NCBI RefSeq assembly: GCF_000236705.1
Contig: NC_016599.1
Location: forward strand, 1-64,000
Source of the DNA: Owenweeksia hongkongensis DSM 17368
GTDB lineage: Bacteria > Bacteroidota > Bacteroidia > Flavobacteriales > Schleiferiaceae
Direction: 5' to 3'
Length of the DNA stretch: 64,000 bases
In this document: positions 25,230 to 34,304 of the stretch, one piece after another
How the letters are laid out: each line of letters opens with the position of its first letter
Position numbering within the stretch: position 1 is the stretch's first letter
Notes under the pieces: model-generated
Databases searched by the model: none
What the model was told of the DNA's origin: nothing
What the model saw: only the letters and a program-made list of their open reading frames with translations
Position numbers and translations under genes: made by a program

Positions 25230-26227
25230 ATAAACAAATACTCGTAAACTTTAAGAAAACAATGCTCTTTGGAGCCTTAGCTATTTTTAGTAGCGCACTT
25301 TCTGCACAATCTTTTGTGGGGAGTAAGGTGCTTAGAGCTAGCAATAATTTGTCAGTTGACATAAGTACCTATTCGGTAGGTGATTCTGTAAACATTATAA
25401 TCACCGGGCCTGCTACTGCGTGGCATGCTGTGGGCTTTGGAGGCAACTCTATGAATGGCACGTATTGTATAGTAGTGGATGGAAATGGAAATGTAACCGA
25501 ACGAAAGTTAGGAAATCATAATGGTGGCACGCAACTGATGTCTTCAGTTAGTTTTAGTAATACTAATGTTGCCTCAGGAACCAGAACTACCCTCATCAAA
25601 AGACCTCTTACAGGTACTACAGCCAATCACTTTACTTTTCCCGGTAACGGAAATGCAGTGAGTGTAATATGGGCATATGGCTCAGGGCCAAATTTTGGTT
25701 CACATTCAAACCGTGGTGCTTCCTTGGTAACGTTTAATCCAAATTGCTTGAATGCTGTGGATGTTACAACCAGCAGAACGGGAAACGAATTGTCTTCAAA
25801 TCAGACTGGAGCCACTTACCGTTGGTTGGATTGTGGAAACTCATTTGCGCCAATCTCTGGTGAAACTAGTCAGTCCTTTACCGCTACCAGCAATGGAAGC
25901 TATGCAGTGGAAGTTACTTCGGGTTCTTGTGTAGATACCTCGGCTTGTATTATTGTTTCTACAGTGGGCCTGGATGAAAACTCATTAGCCGAAATGACAG
26001 TGATTTATCCAAACCCGGCCACAGATAAGATTACAGTAGAGTTTCCAGTTGTAATGGAAGGTGGTAATATGTTTTTGAAAGATCTCAGTGGCCGTATGCT
26101 TAGGTCAAAAAGTTTTGATGCCTCCAAAAGCATTGAATTTGATTTGAACGAAAGCACTGGAATCTACATTTTAGAGATTCAGAGTAATACTGGTGAGTCA
26201 ATCTCAAAGAAAATATTGGTTCAATAA
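25226..26227 (+). CDS. DOMON-like T9SS cargo protein
   Basis: The 333-residue protein has a signal peptide (TMLFGALAIFSSALSAQ). Residues about 40-165 resemble a DOMON domain (TAWHAVGFGGNSMNG), which binds heme or sugars in other proteins. A short beta region with four cysteines (about 170-245) follows. The T9SS type A sorting domain closes it (VIYPNPATDKITVEF, then GIYILEIQSNTGESISKKILV). It should be secreted and attached to the cell surface. Translationally coupled to the ankyrin gene and followed by a terminator. Confidence 0.85.
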   Translation: MNKQILVNFKKTMLFGALAIFSSALSAQSFVGSKVLRASNNLSVDISTYSVGDSVNIIITGPATAWHAVGFGGNSMNGTYCIVVDGNGNVTERKLGNHNGGTQLMSSVSFSNTNVASGTRTTLIKRPLTGTTANHFTFPGNGNAVSVIWAYGSGPNFGSHSNRGASLVTFNPNCLNAVDVTTSRTGNELSSNQTGATYRWLDCGNSFAPISGETSQSFTATSNGSYAVEVTSGSCVDTSACIIVSTVGLDENSLAEMTVIYPNPATDKITVEFPVVMEGGNMFLKDLSGRMLRSKSFDASKSIEFDLNESTGIYILEIQSNTGESISKKILVQ

Positions 26228-26251
26228 CCAAAGGTTTTAAAAGCTAACTCC

Positions 26252-26284
26252 AAAGGTCACGACTCACTGTTGTGGCCTTTTTTG
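26252..26284 (+). terminator. Terminator of the ankyrin/DOMON operon
   Basis: AAAGGTCACGAC pairs with GTTGTGGCCTTT (two G-T pairs) around a 5-base TCACT loop, followed by a T run. It lies 25 bases after the stop codon. Confidence 0.8.
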
Positions 26285-26347
26285 TTTTACAATCATAAAT
26301 TGAATAGAAAAACATCAAAACAGGAATATACCTAAAGTAGGAGAAAT

Positions 26348-26878
26348 ATGGAAGAGGGATTATTAGAAAAAACAGGAAAGTCGCTAAAGGATTGGATAGA
26401 AGTAGTGAAGAAGACGGAGCTTGATAAGCATAAAGCTATTATCGATTACTTGAAAAAGGAGCATGGATTTACTCATGGCTATGCCAATTTTGTAGCATTG
26501 AAAACTCTGAAATCTGATACAGGCTCTATGGATGATAGTACTTTGTTGGAAAATCAATATAAGGGTAAAGAAAGTTTAAAACCTATCTATGAAAAGTTGA
26601 TAGAAGGGATTTCATCATTTGGTAATGACATAACCAAAACTCCTAAAAAGGATAGCTTGAGTATGATCAGAAAAAGGCAATTTGCTTTGATAAAACCAGC
26701 TACAAAAACTAGAATTGACTTAGGCTTAAAGCTAAAAGGAAAAGAGGAGGAGGGGCGCTTGGGTAGTTCCGGGCCTTTTGGAACTATGTGTACTCATCGC
26801 GTACAGCTTACTTCAGTAGATGAGGTGGATGCTGAGGTGCTTGATTGGATAAAGGAGGCCTATGAAATGGCGGGATAG
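26348..26878 (+). CDS. DUF4287/DUF5655 domain protein
   Basis: The 176-residue soluble protein has a DUF4287 domain (TGKSLKDWIEVVKKTELDKHKAI to about residue 60) and a DUF5655 domain (about 78-175, with IRKRQFALIKPATKTRIDLGL). These domains are commonly paired in bacteria and have no established biochemical role. DUF5655 is often described as a predicted transport or nucleic-acid-associated domain. It is a single gene between two terminators. Confidence 0.85.
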   Translation: MEEGLLEKTGKSLKDWIEVVKKTELDKHKAIIDYLKKEHGFTHGYANFVALKTLKSDTGSMDDSTLLENQYKGKESLKPIYEKLIEGISSFGNDITKTPKKDSLSMIRKRQFALIKPATKTRIDLGLKLKGKEEEGRLGSSGPFGTMCTHRVQLTSVDEVDAEVLDWIKEAYEMAG

Positions 26879-26887
26879 GCTAAAAGC

Positions 26888-26922
26888 AAAACGACCTTTA
26901 CCAAAATGGAAAAGGTCGTTTT
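26888..26922. terminator. Bidirectional terminator
   Basis: A perfect 12-bp stem (AAAACGACCTTT with its complement) between convergent genes, with A and T tracts that serve both directions. Confidence 0.85.
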
Positions 26923-26945
26923 AGCATAAAGTATGATTTGGAATA

Positions 26946-27575
26946 TTAGTTACCCAATCTTACAGCAATTCCACCTGTAAAGGCAAACTGTACAATAGGA
27001 GACCATCCGCTTACACCTACAGACGCACCTCCATTTGAGCTCCAGCCAATTCCTGCACCAATATCGGTAATTGGGAAGTTGAGGTTCATACCCCCACGAA
27101 GACCGATTGCATCGCTAAAGAAGTATTTGAAACCAAGATTTAAGCCTGCTGCAAGTTTGGTTATGGTATTAAAATCATTTGAAGGGGAGTCAAAAATAGC
27201 CATCCCTATCTTCATCCCTCCGGTAAATTGAAGGTCATCTGTTACGCTGGGTAATATCTTATTTCCCCCTATCATAAGGTAGTTAACCGATACATCACGT
27301 ATAAAATCTTCCTGGTCCTGAAACAAGTATGAACTTGCCTCCAATCTGGTTTCTTGTCTAGAATACATCAGTTCTACTGCGTTATTTTGACCTACCGGAA
27401 ATGCTGCAGTAATACCGTAAGTAGCACCATCGCGAAGTATTGCTTTCCCTCCCGAAATATTAAACTTATTTTGAAAAGTATAGCCGGCAAACGGTGTTAG
27501 CTCAATTTTCTGAGCATTCATTGCCACACCAAAAAGTAGGAAGGTAGCGAGTATTATATTTTTTGCTTTTTTCAT
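26946..27575 (-). CDS. Small outer-membrane beta-barrel protein
   Basis: The 209 residues begin with a signal peptide (KNIILATFLLFGVAMNAQ) and run as amphipathic strands (GYTFQNKFNISGGKAILRDG, VGQNNAVELMYSRQETRLEA) ending in IAVRLGN. It is last in a leftward four-gene operon that alternates lipoprotein and barrel genes. It starts 3 bases after the lipoprotein gene. Function unknown. Confidence 0.82.
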   Translation of the reverse strand: MKKAKNIILATFLLFGVAMNAQKIELTPFAGYTFQNKFNISGGKAILRDGATYGITAAFPVGQNNAVELMYSRQETRLEASSYLFQDQEDFIRDVSVNYLMIGGNKILPSVTDDLQFTGGMKIGMAIFDSPSNDFNTITKLAAGLNLGFKYFFSDAIGLRGGMNLNFPITDIGAGIGWSSNGGASVGVSGWSPIVQFAFTGGIAVRLGN

Positions 27576-27578
27576 GAT

Positions 27579-28199
27579 TTATGGGTTTTGTTGGTCAGTT
27601 GTGTCTGGAAATAAACCATCCTTTTGCATACGTTGGTATACCTCTTTTACAATTTCAGAAATAGTTTGCTCTAGTGAAACGGGGTTTACCGTAGTTGTCA
27701 TTCCTGACCACAAGAGCTTATTTTCTTTCAATGAATAAAGGTTGGTTTCTACACTATAATTTACATCCTGCTGAATGTATCCTGGATCATAATATGAGCC
27801 ATAGTAATACCCATGGTAACCCCAGTAGTTATAGCTAGTACCCGGTACATAGGTTTGTGTTGTGTTCTTGTCTTTTAATGCAAATACTAGCACCGCGTCA
27901 AAGCTTTCTTTTTGCAGGATTTGCTTACTCACGGTAGTGTCAAGTGCTATTTTTTGAGTGGGCAATATCTTATACGATGGTGTGAAAACCGGACTGTAAC
28001 CAGCAATTTGATCTTCAGCAATTCTTCGTGAAGTTTCATTTTTGGTAAGTACAGAAACCATTACTTTTTGAAGATCTTGTTTCTCAATGGTCTCACCCGG
28101 AGCTTTCCAGGAGTCCACCATATAAGTGGAGCCGCCACAGCTTGCCAGAGTAGTAATTATGCTTATCGCAAAAAGTACTTTGGATAATATTGATTTCAT
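27579..28199 (-). CDS. DUF4136-like lipoprotein with Tyr/Gly-rich insert
   Basis: This 206-residue lipoprotein has lipobox TLASC. The core (VDSWKAPG, then LQKVMVSVLTKNETSRRIAED) and the tail (TNLYSLKENKLLWSGMTTT, then IVKEVYQRMQKDGLF) fit the DUF4136-like fold. A loop at about 120-140 is packed with Tyr and Gly (YWGYHGYYYGSYYDPG). It is third in the operon and paired with the downstream barrel. The first lipoprotein of the operon has a similar low-complexity insert, so the two look like distant paralogues. Confidence 0.82.
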   Translation of the reverse strand: MKSILSKVLFAISIITTLASCGGSTYMVDSWKAPGETIEKQDLQKVMVSVLTKNETSRRIAEDQIAGYSPVFTPSYKILPTQKIALDTTVSKQILQKESFDAVLVFALKDKNTTQTYVPGTSYNYWGYHGYYYGSYYDPGYIQQDVNYSVETNLYSLKENKLLWSGMTTTVNPVSLEQTISEIVKEVYQRMQKDGLFPDTTDQQNP

Positions 28200-28246
28200 T
28201 TTTTATAAAATAAAAGATTGTTTTACCATAAATGGAGGTTTTGTAA

Positions 28247-28864
28247 CTATGGTCCCCACGTAAGTCCTATGTTAAAGGCTAAATAGCCAACCGAGTTATA
28301 ATCATTAGCAGCAAATGCCTGATGATATTGGATACCCACATTAAGAGATGAGTTGTAGAAAGCGGGAAACATAACCCCTGCGCTGGGAGAAATTCCAAAA
28401 CGGGTACTTTCTTCTTCAGCAGCGTATAGGCCCATTTCCACGCGTTGGTTTATGTAATATAGACCAGCTCCGGCACCAATATATGGTCTTATATCATCAC
28501 TATCCCCCCAGTGATAATGAGTAGTAATAAGAACAGGAATAGAATTGGTGAAACGAAAACGTTTGCCAGAAATAGTAGCGGTGTTGTTTTCGCCAACAAT
28601 TACTTCGCTTACCACGCCATCACTTTCTTCTCTCAACACGTTCCACCCAGTATTGAAACCAACGCTTACATTATCGTTTAAAAGAAAGCGGGCATCAATG
28701 CCAACTCCACGCCAGCTAAAATCGCCAGTAAAATTGGCTACATCACCTACAGGAAGACTTGGGCTGTATGTTAAAGAAAAATAGTAATCGGCTTGAGCGC
28801 TAGAAGCGGTTGGTAGGCAAAATGATATAATGGCTACCAGTATAGATATTTTAAAAGTTTTCAT
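28247..28864 (-). CDS. Small outer-membrane beta-barrel protein
   Basis: The 205-residue product has a signal peptide (TFKISILVAIISFCLPTASSAQ) followed by barrel strands (YYFSLTYSPSLPVGDV, NDNVSVGFNTGWNVLREE, YIGAGAGLYYINQRVEM), ending in YLAFNIGLTWGP with the aromatic terminal strand of the OmpA/OmpW type. It is second in the operon, 3 bases after the first lipoprotein. Function unknown. Confidence 0.82.
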   Translation of the reverse strand: MKTFKISILVAIISFCLPTASSAQADYYFSLTYSPSLPVGDVANFTGDFSWRGVGIDARFLLNDNVSVGFNTGWNVLREESDGVVSEVIVGENNTATISGKRFRFTNSIPVLITTHYHWGDSDDIRPYIGAGAGLYYINQRVEMGLYAAEEESTRFGISPSAGVMFPAFYNSSLNVGIQYHQAFAANDYNSVGYLAFNIGLTWGP

Positions 28865-28867
28865 TGC

Positions 28868-29536
28868 TTATTTTTTATCTAGGTAAGGAGAGTCTTTAAA
28901 CATTTGATCTAAAGCAGTGGATACGCGGTTGTTTATGCTGCTTTTTGAGCCTTCAAGCAAACCATTTATACCACCTGCCCAAAGTATAGGCAATGATGCA
29001 TCTGCACCACTTGGGCTAGGAATAGGATTGTTGGGATCTACCATTTCAATAAGAAGGGTACCTTCACGATAAGTGTAAATAGTAGTATAAGAAGGACCGT
29101 AGCCAGGATAGTAAGGGTAATAACCACCGGGATAACCTGGGTAGTAGCCCCAGCCTCCCCAGCCATACCAGTAGTCCCACCAGTTGGTGAAGTAGCTTAC
29201 GCTAACATCTTCGAGTACCGAAACAAGAATTAATACATCCGGAGCTTCTACTGTGGTATCGACTTCGGTCCATCCAAATTCTTTCATGTGCATATCCACT
29301 TCATTAATAATGAAGTCAGATTCTTGATCCGTGATATCTGAGTTTGGAGTGTTGGTAAGATACATTACTGTATCTGCAATGGAGTATTTAGTGTAATTGG
29401 TAAAGTTTGCGTCATTAGGGCGAACACTGATCACAAGATCAAGTTCATCAACATACTCTGCGCCTTGTGGATTGCAACTCGTAAAAACGGAGACAATTGC
29501 AAAGGCAAGAAAAAAAGGTGGTTTTTTCCAGTTCAT
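28868..29536 (-). CDS. DUF4136 family lipoprotein
   Basis: From ATG 29536 it is 222 residues with a lipoprotein signal (PPFFLAFAIVSVFTSC). A possible start nine codons upstream would push the signal inward and is less likely. The domain (DLVISVRPNDANFTNYTKYSI, then LPILWAGGINGLLEGS) fits DUF4136. Residues about 125-155 form an extreme Gly/Tyr/Trp/Pro insert (WYGWGGWGYYPGYPGGYYP). It is the first gene of the leftward operon. Confidence 0.85.
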   Translation of the reverse strand: MNWKKPPFFLAFAIVSVFTSCNPQGAEYVDELDLVISVRPNDANFTNYTKYSIADTVMYLTNTPNSDITDQESDFIINEVDMHMKEFGWTEVDTTVEAPDVLILVSVLEDVSVSYFTNWWDYWYGWGGWGYYPGYPGGYYPYYPGYGPSYTTIYTYREGTLLIEMVDPNNPIPSPSGADASLPILWAGGINGLLEGSKSSINNRVSTALDQMFKDSPYLDKK

Positions 29537-29741
29537 TTGGTTGGTATTATAAATTTTATCCAATGTAATAAGATCAGCGAAAATATGTACAATATTCCTC
29601 GCTGTTATTTAAATCTATGTAAATAATAGCCTAAGAGACATTGGTTTTTTTATTTTCGAAATTGATATTAATCATTACCACCTTAGGAAGAGGAATTAGT
29701 AGGATTTTTAGATAAACCAAATATTACCAAATCAATAAGAA

Positions 29742-30806
29742 ATGAAACCCAAGAATACAACTAACACTAGCATTACAAAAGTTTTGTATAAAGCTATATT
29801 GACCTGTGGATTTTTAATAGTAACACTCCCGGCTTTAGCTGATAATACAGATACATTGAGATTGAAAAATGATGCAGTCTTGGTAGGTGAGATAAAGAGC
29901 GTGAGTAAAAATGTGGTAACCTTCGAAACTGACTATAGTGATAGTGATTTTAAGATTAAATGGCTGGAGGTAAAGGAGGTAAAAAGTAAACGTGTTTTTA
30001 TGCTAACATTATCTAACGGTCAGGTACTTCATGCCTCCATTTCGAGTTTTGATACAGGTGATAATTCTGTAAATCTAAAAACCATAGAGAGTGGAGAAAA
30101 GAATATAAAGCTCAGTGAAATTGTTGATATGCAGCCTTTTGAAAGTACATTTTTAAGTAGGCTGGATGCCTCTATAGATTTTGGATATACATATACCAAA
30201 GCCAATAACCTTCAGCAACTATCTACACGAAGTGTTCTTGGATATTTGGGGAATAGATGGTCAGGTAATGTTTCGTTTGATATGGTTCGTAGCATGCAGG
30301 ATTCAGTTGAACCTATTCGAAGAACTAATGGGGTGATTAATTTTGAATACTATCTTAAACATAATTACTTTTTACTGGCATCGGCTAACTTTCTTCAAAA
30401 TGACGAACAACTACTAGCATTGCGCGCAACCACAAGGATGGGACTGGGTAAATTTTTGGTAAGAAATAATAGGATGTATCTGGCACTTGCCGCGGGTGGA
30501 GCATGGAACAATGAACAGTATACGGAAAACACGGAGCCGGATAGAAATTCTGCTGAAGCATTTGTCGGTGTGACCGCTGACTTGTTTAATACAGGTGACC
30601 TGAGTCTGGCATCCAGTTTAGTAGGTTATCCCAGTCTTACTGAAAGTGGGCGTTTTCGTTCGGATTTTAAATTTGATGTAAAATATGACCTCCCTTTAGA
30701 TTTTTATGTGAGGTTAGGTTTTACAATTAACTATGATAATCAACCCATTGAGGGAGCTTCGGAGAGCGATTATGTGTTACAAACGTCTATCGGGTGGTCT
30801 TTGTAA
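29742..30806 (+). CDS. DUF481 outer-membrane protein
   Basis: The 354-residue protein has a signal peptide (TCGFLIVTLPALA) and an SH3-like N-terminal region (DTLRLKNDAVLVGEIKSVSK, about 35-115). A barrel of about 220 residues follows, with DUF481-type strands (ASIDFGYTYTKANNLQQLS, then LGYLGNRWSGNVSFD) and the C-terminal strand YVLQTSIGWSL. It probably sits in the outer membrane. It is divergent from the DUF4136 operon and ends with a strong terminator. Confidence 0.85.
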   Translation: MKPKNTTNTSITKVLYKAILTCGFLIVTLPALADNTDTLRLKNDAVLVGEIKSVSKNVVTFETDYSDSDFKIKWLEVKEVKSKRVFMLTLSNGQVLHASISSFDTGDNSVNLKTIESGEKNIKLSEIVDMQPFESTFLSRLDASIDFGYTYTKANNLQQLSTRSVLGYLGNRWSGNVSFDMVRSMQDSVEPIRRTNGVINFEYYLKHNYFLLASANFLQNDEQLLALRATTRMGLGKFLVRNNRMYLALAAGGAWNNEQYTENTEPDRNSAEAFVGVTADLFNTGDLSLASSLVGYPSLTESGRFRSDFKFDVKYDLPLDFYVRLGFTINYDNQPIEGASESDYVLQTSIGWSL

Positions 30807-30831
30807 TGTAAAAGCAATAGTTTCAAAATTT

Positions 30832-30875
30832 CATAAAACAGCCCGATAAGTAACTACTTATCGGGCTGTTTTATG
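30832..30875. terminator. Bidirectional terminator, 21-bp palindrome
   Basis: A perfect 21-base inverted repeat (30832-30852 with 30855-30875) has AAAA and TTTT at the outer ends and only AC between the arms. It sits between convergent genes. Confidence 0.88.
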
Positions 30876-30902
30876 ATTGTATTTTAAATTCAGAATAGAG
30901 GA

Positions 30903-31079
30903 CTATTCCTGAGCTTTCTTATTTTTATAGGCTTTGTAGCCGCCATAAGCAGCACCAGCTCCAATGAGTAACTCCACAAAGCCAAAAGGGGCAGGAGCTG
31001 AAGGGTTACCAGGCTGAGCCATAAGTACGCCCATAGCTACAACTGAAAGGCAAACTGTAAAAAGTGTTTTGGTATTCAT
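30903..31079 (-). CDS. PID-CTERM-like short sorting-signal protein
   Basis: This 58-residue gene has a signal peptide (TLFTVCLSVVAMGVLMAQ), a short Pro-rich stretch (PGNPSAPAPFG), a hydrophobic segment (FVELLIGAGAAYGGYKAY) and a basic tail (KNKKAQE). The signal peptide, P-rich motif, short TM and basic end match the PID-CTERM type of short Bacteroidota proteins. That name is from memory. It starts 20 bases after the T9SS cargo gene and is probably cotranscribed with it. No exosortase-like enzyme is in the window. Confidence 0.72.
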   Translation of the reverse strand: MNTKTLFTVCLSVVAMGVLMAQPGNPSAPAPFGFVELLIGAGAAYGGYKAYKNKKAQE

Positions 31080-31099
31080 AATGTTGTCTATTTATGCGA

Positions 31100-33319
31100 T
31101 TACTTATTGATGTATAGTTTTCTTGCTCCAGCAAGGTCATTATCCAATGAAATTAGATAAATACCAGTGGGTATATTAGGAACACTAATTTTAGTATTCG
31201 GTTCATTTACCTCAAACTTTCTGATAAGTTTTCCTTGAAGGCTATAAAGTCCACCCGTAGTTGGTTCAAAGCTTTCTTCCTGAAAGATAAAACTGATGTT
31301 TCCATTGCCATAATATGCGTCATAATTGGCAGCACCTGGAATCATTCCTTCTGGTAGACCTACGCTTTTTTCAAAGTGAATTACAAAACGATCTTCGCTA
31401 TAGGCAGTGTCATTAACAAACGCATAGTTGGCACTGGTAATCTCAGTAAAGCTGCTGTTCTTTTTGTCTTCAATAAAAACTCTTCCGTAAGAGGTTAAGC
31501 TGTTTTCAGTAATGCTATATTCCATTTGTTGGCCGTGATCAATATCGCTAAAGTGCAGCGGGAAAGATTTACGTGATGGGTTAGCAGCACAAAGAGCCCA
31601 TGTTCCATTTCCCAGCTTTACATATGTATTAGGCACATCCCCTATGTTACTTTTCTTCGGAACATCCATACTAAAATCTTCTGCATCTGAAGCATTTTGG
31701 TCAAGTCTGATTAATACTTGATCAGAGTTTGATCCATTCACTTCCTTTACTTCAATTTTCAAAAGATCAGGAGTAGCGGTAGTCTTAAACATTTGAGAAG
31801 CCCCGCTCATTTTTTGATTTGCAGCTTCAAATGTGGTAGTGCCAGACCAGGTAGCATCTGTTCTAAACCATACACCTTGGCCAGGTGCTATATATCTTGG
31901 TGCAGACGCTCCATTAGGAGCTGTTCCTCCGGTGCCATTTGTAAGGCCTCCCTTTTGGTAAAAACTGTAATTACTTCCATTTAATACATAATAATAATTG
32001 GCCATATTTCCTGATGTAGAGCCAGAAAGTCCATGTCCTTCAAAATCATAATTTGATAAAAAAGGATTGGCAACAAAGTTCCATCCGTCAATTACTGCAT
32101 CTTTAAAAGTTGCCGAACTACCTGTTCCATCATGATAGAATAAGGTAGCGTTTACGTCATTAAAATGTACTGAGTTACTTTCTACATCCACGGTACCGCT
32201 TGATCCAGGAAGAAGGAATGTTCCAAAAGCATTGGTGCCTGCGTATACAGTGTATCCTTCGGTTGCATCATTATTAGTACTAGCGGGCTCAGCCCAGTTA
32301 GAGGTTGAGGCATCCCATTTCCATACTGAACCATTACCGTTATTTGCAAAATTCATGATTTGACCATTATTGAGATCCTGCAAATCGGCACCGTCAAGTG
32401 CTGTACCTCTGTGGAAATACTTTTCCGTGGTCACGTCCAAGTAATACTGTTTCTGAACAGTAGAGCCATTGATGGTATCCATTTCTACCAAAGTTTTTAG
32501 CTGGGCATAGCTATTTGTATCGGCTTGTAAAATTAAATCTGTGTGATTTTGAAATTCAGTTCGAATTGCAACTGTGTCTCCAGCAGCAATTTCCTTTATA
32601 TTTTCTGATAAGTAAAGTATATCATAACTACCACTAGGAATATGCTGTGGTATAAACGAAGCCGCATCATTGAAAACAACCTTGGTTCCTGAGGGCCAAT
32701 AGGCAACGGGGATTGGGGCGGAAGAATCACACTCTGTAGTAATGGTGTAATTCCCAGTTCCTGATTTATTCACAACAAAGGCCGAACCACTATCCGATAA
32801 TACGTGAGTATTCAAATCCAATGTAAAGTCCACAGTGCCGGCTAGCTGTAGTTCTTTAGCAATAATGTCTCCAGCGGCTGTTTTTGTCCCAGAACCTGAA
32901 AGTTGAATTTTATTGTATGTTCCTGGAATTACATCAGTGGCAAGATTTCCTGTATATAGAACTGATCCGCCACCAATTAGATCTTCAATAGTTATGTTAG
33001 CAGACGCAACATTGCCGTTAAAATCTAATATTTTACTATTTACATCAATAGTACATGAAGTTCCTGAGTTAAGCACATTTCCATTTATAATAAGGGAGGC
33101 GCTAATAACATTTGCAATAGGAACTCCATTTAAATCCCATGTCCCACCGTTAAAATTTGGAGCAGCCGATCCGCTTCCATCTTGCTGAGTGTTCCAGTTA
33201 GAGATATTGCTCATATCAGTTACGCTGGGAGACTGATCCTGAAGATAATAGTTTTGGCTGAGACCAACTTGTAATGAGGTTAGCACAACTAAAGTAGAAT
33301 AGAATAATCTTTTAATCAT
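31100..33319 (-). CDS. Large T9SS cargo protein (surface or secreted)
   Basis: The 739 residues have a signal peptide (RLFYSTLVVLTSLQVGLSQ). A long beta-rich body follows, with repeated short strands and many Asn/Thr/Gly residues (about 25-250 looks like a beta-solenoid). The C-terminal T9SS type A sorting domain is clear (TGGLYSLQGKLIRKFEV, then GIYLISLDNDLAGARKLYINK). No catalytic motif was seen. It should be exported and attached to the surface, possibly as an adhesin. The PID-CTERM-like gene follows it. Confidence 0.85.
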   Translation of the reverse strand: MIKRLFYSTLVVLTSLQVGLSQNYYLQDQSPSVTDMSNISNWNTQQDGSGSAAPNFNGGTWDLNGVPIANVISASLIINGNVLNSGTSCTIDVNSKILDFNGNVASANITIEDLIGGGSVLYTGNLATDVIPGTYNKIQLSGSGTKTAAGDIIAKELQLAGTVDFTLDLNTHVLSDSGSAFVVNKSGTGNYTITTECDSSAPIPVAYWPSGTKVVFNDAASFIPQHIPSGSYDILYLSENIKEIAAGDTVAIRTEFQNHTDLILQADTNSYAQLKTLVEMDTINGSTVQKQYYLDVTTEKYFHRGTALDGADLQDLNNGQIMNFANNGNGSVWKWDASTSNWAEPASTNNDATEGYTVYAGTNAFGTFLLPGSSGTVDVESNSVHFNDVNATLFYHDGTGSSATFKDAVIDGWNFVANPFLSNYDFEGHGLSGSTSGNMANYYYVLNGSNYSFYQKGGLTNGTGGTAPNGASAPRYIAPGQGVWFRTDATWSGTTTFEAANQKMSGASQMFKTTATPDLLKIEVKEVNGSNSDQVLIRLDQNASDAEDFSMDVPKKSNIGDVPNTYVKLGNGTWALCAANPSRKSFPLHFSDIDHGQQMEYSITENSLTSYGRVFIEDKKNSSFTEITSANYAFVNDTAYSEDRFVIHFEKSVGLPEGMIPGAANYDAYYGNGNISFIFQEESFEPTTGGLYSLQGKLIRKFEVNEPNTKISVPNIPTGIYLISLDNDLAGARKLYINK

Positions 33320-33560
33320 AATATTTGGGGATTAGCAAATTAGGGAGCCAATTTATTGAAAAACAACAGAAGTGCATAAGAAATGTTTTGAAACGTTTTC
33401 GACTTCACTCATACTAAACGTTGCATTTTAGAAATGTTCGTCAATATTGGATATACGATGCTTCTCGGTTTTTGGATTTAGAGCAGCAGGTCTGCATGTT
33501 ATTTTGTAAAAAGTTTACTTTAGAAGTAAAAATTTTCAACTAATCTAACATTTCATTTCT

Positions 33561-34304
33561 ATGAGATATTATTTATTCATGGCACTTTGGTTAAGTGCTA
33601 CCATGGCAATAGCTCAGGAGCGTCAAGTTGATCCTGTGGCTGTAAGTATAATGGACAGGATGGCATCCGTAATTGGCAATTTACACTCATGCAGTTTTTC
33701 GTTAACTGCGTCCAATGATATAAATGATTATCCATATGGGATGACAACTCACTTTACCGAAAGTGAAGTGCAGATGCTAGGACCTGATAAAATGTTGATT
33801 CACTCAAGAGGTGATGATCATCATAAGGGGTTTTGGTACAATGGTGATAAAATTGTGTACTACTCCTATGCCGAAAATAACTATGCTGTGATGGATGCAC
33901 CGGGTAATATACTTTCGGCTATTGATTCTGTTCATCATACATACGGAATTGATTTCCCTGCCGCTGATTTCTTCTATCCAACTTTTACAGATGATATATT
34001 GGTACATTTTGATGAAGTGCAATATATCGGTGAAAAAAAGCTAAATGATAAGGAGTGTTTTCATATCAAAGCTTCAAATAAGGATATGGTAGTTCAGTTT
34101 TGGATTGCTGATGATGCTTTCAATCTACCAATGCGGTTTTCAATTGTGTATTTGAATCAGGAGGGAAACCCGAGATATGAGGCAACTTTTAAGGACTGGA
34201 AGATTAACCCGGTATTGCCTGAAGCGATTTTTGAATTTGCAGCGCCTCCGGGGGCTCGACAAATAGCCATTGCTGTAAAAAGTACAACCACCTCAAAAAA
34301 GTAA
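33561..34304 (+). CDS. DUF2092 family exported protein
   Basis: The 247-residue product has a signal peptide (YYLFMALWLSATMAIAQ). Its fold is lipoprotein-carrier-like, matching DUF2092: VDPVAVSIMDRMASVIGNL at the start, the central FWYNGDKIVYYSYAENNY, and LPMRFSIVYL near the end. Such LolA/LolB-like domains bind hydrophobic molecules in the periplasm. The DUF6515 gene begins on the base after its stop codon, so they form one operon. Confidence 0.85.
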   Translation: MRYYLFMALWLSATMAIAQERQVDPVAVSIMDRMASVIGNLHSCSFSLTASNDINDYPYGMTTHFTESEVQMLGPDKMLIHSRGDDHHKGFWYNGDKIVYYSYAENNYAVMDAPGNILSAIDSVHHTYGIDFPAADFFYPTFTDDILVHFDEVQYIGEKKLNDKECFHIKASNKDMVVQFWIADDAFNLPMRFSIVYLNQEGNPRYEATFKDWKINPVLPEAIFEFAAPPGARQIAIAVKSTTTSKK

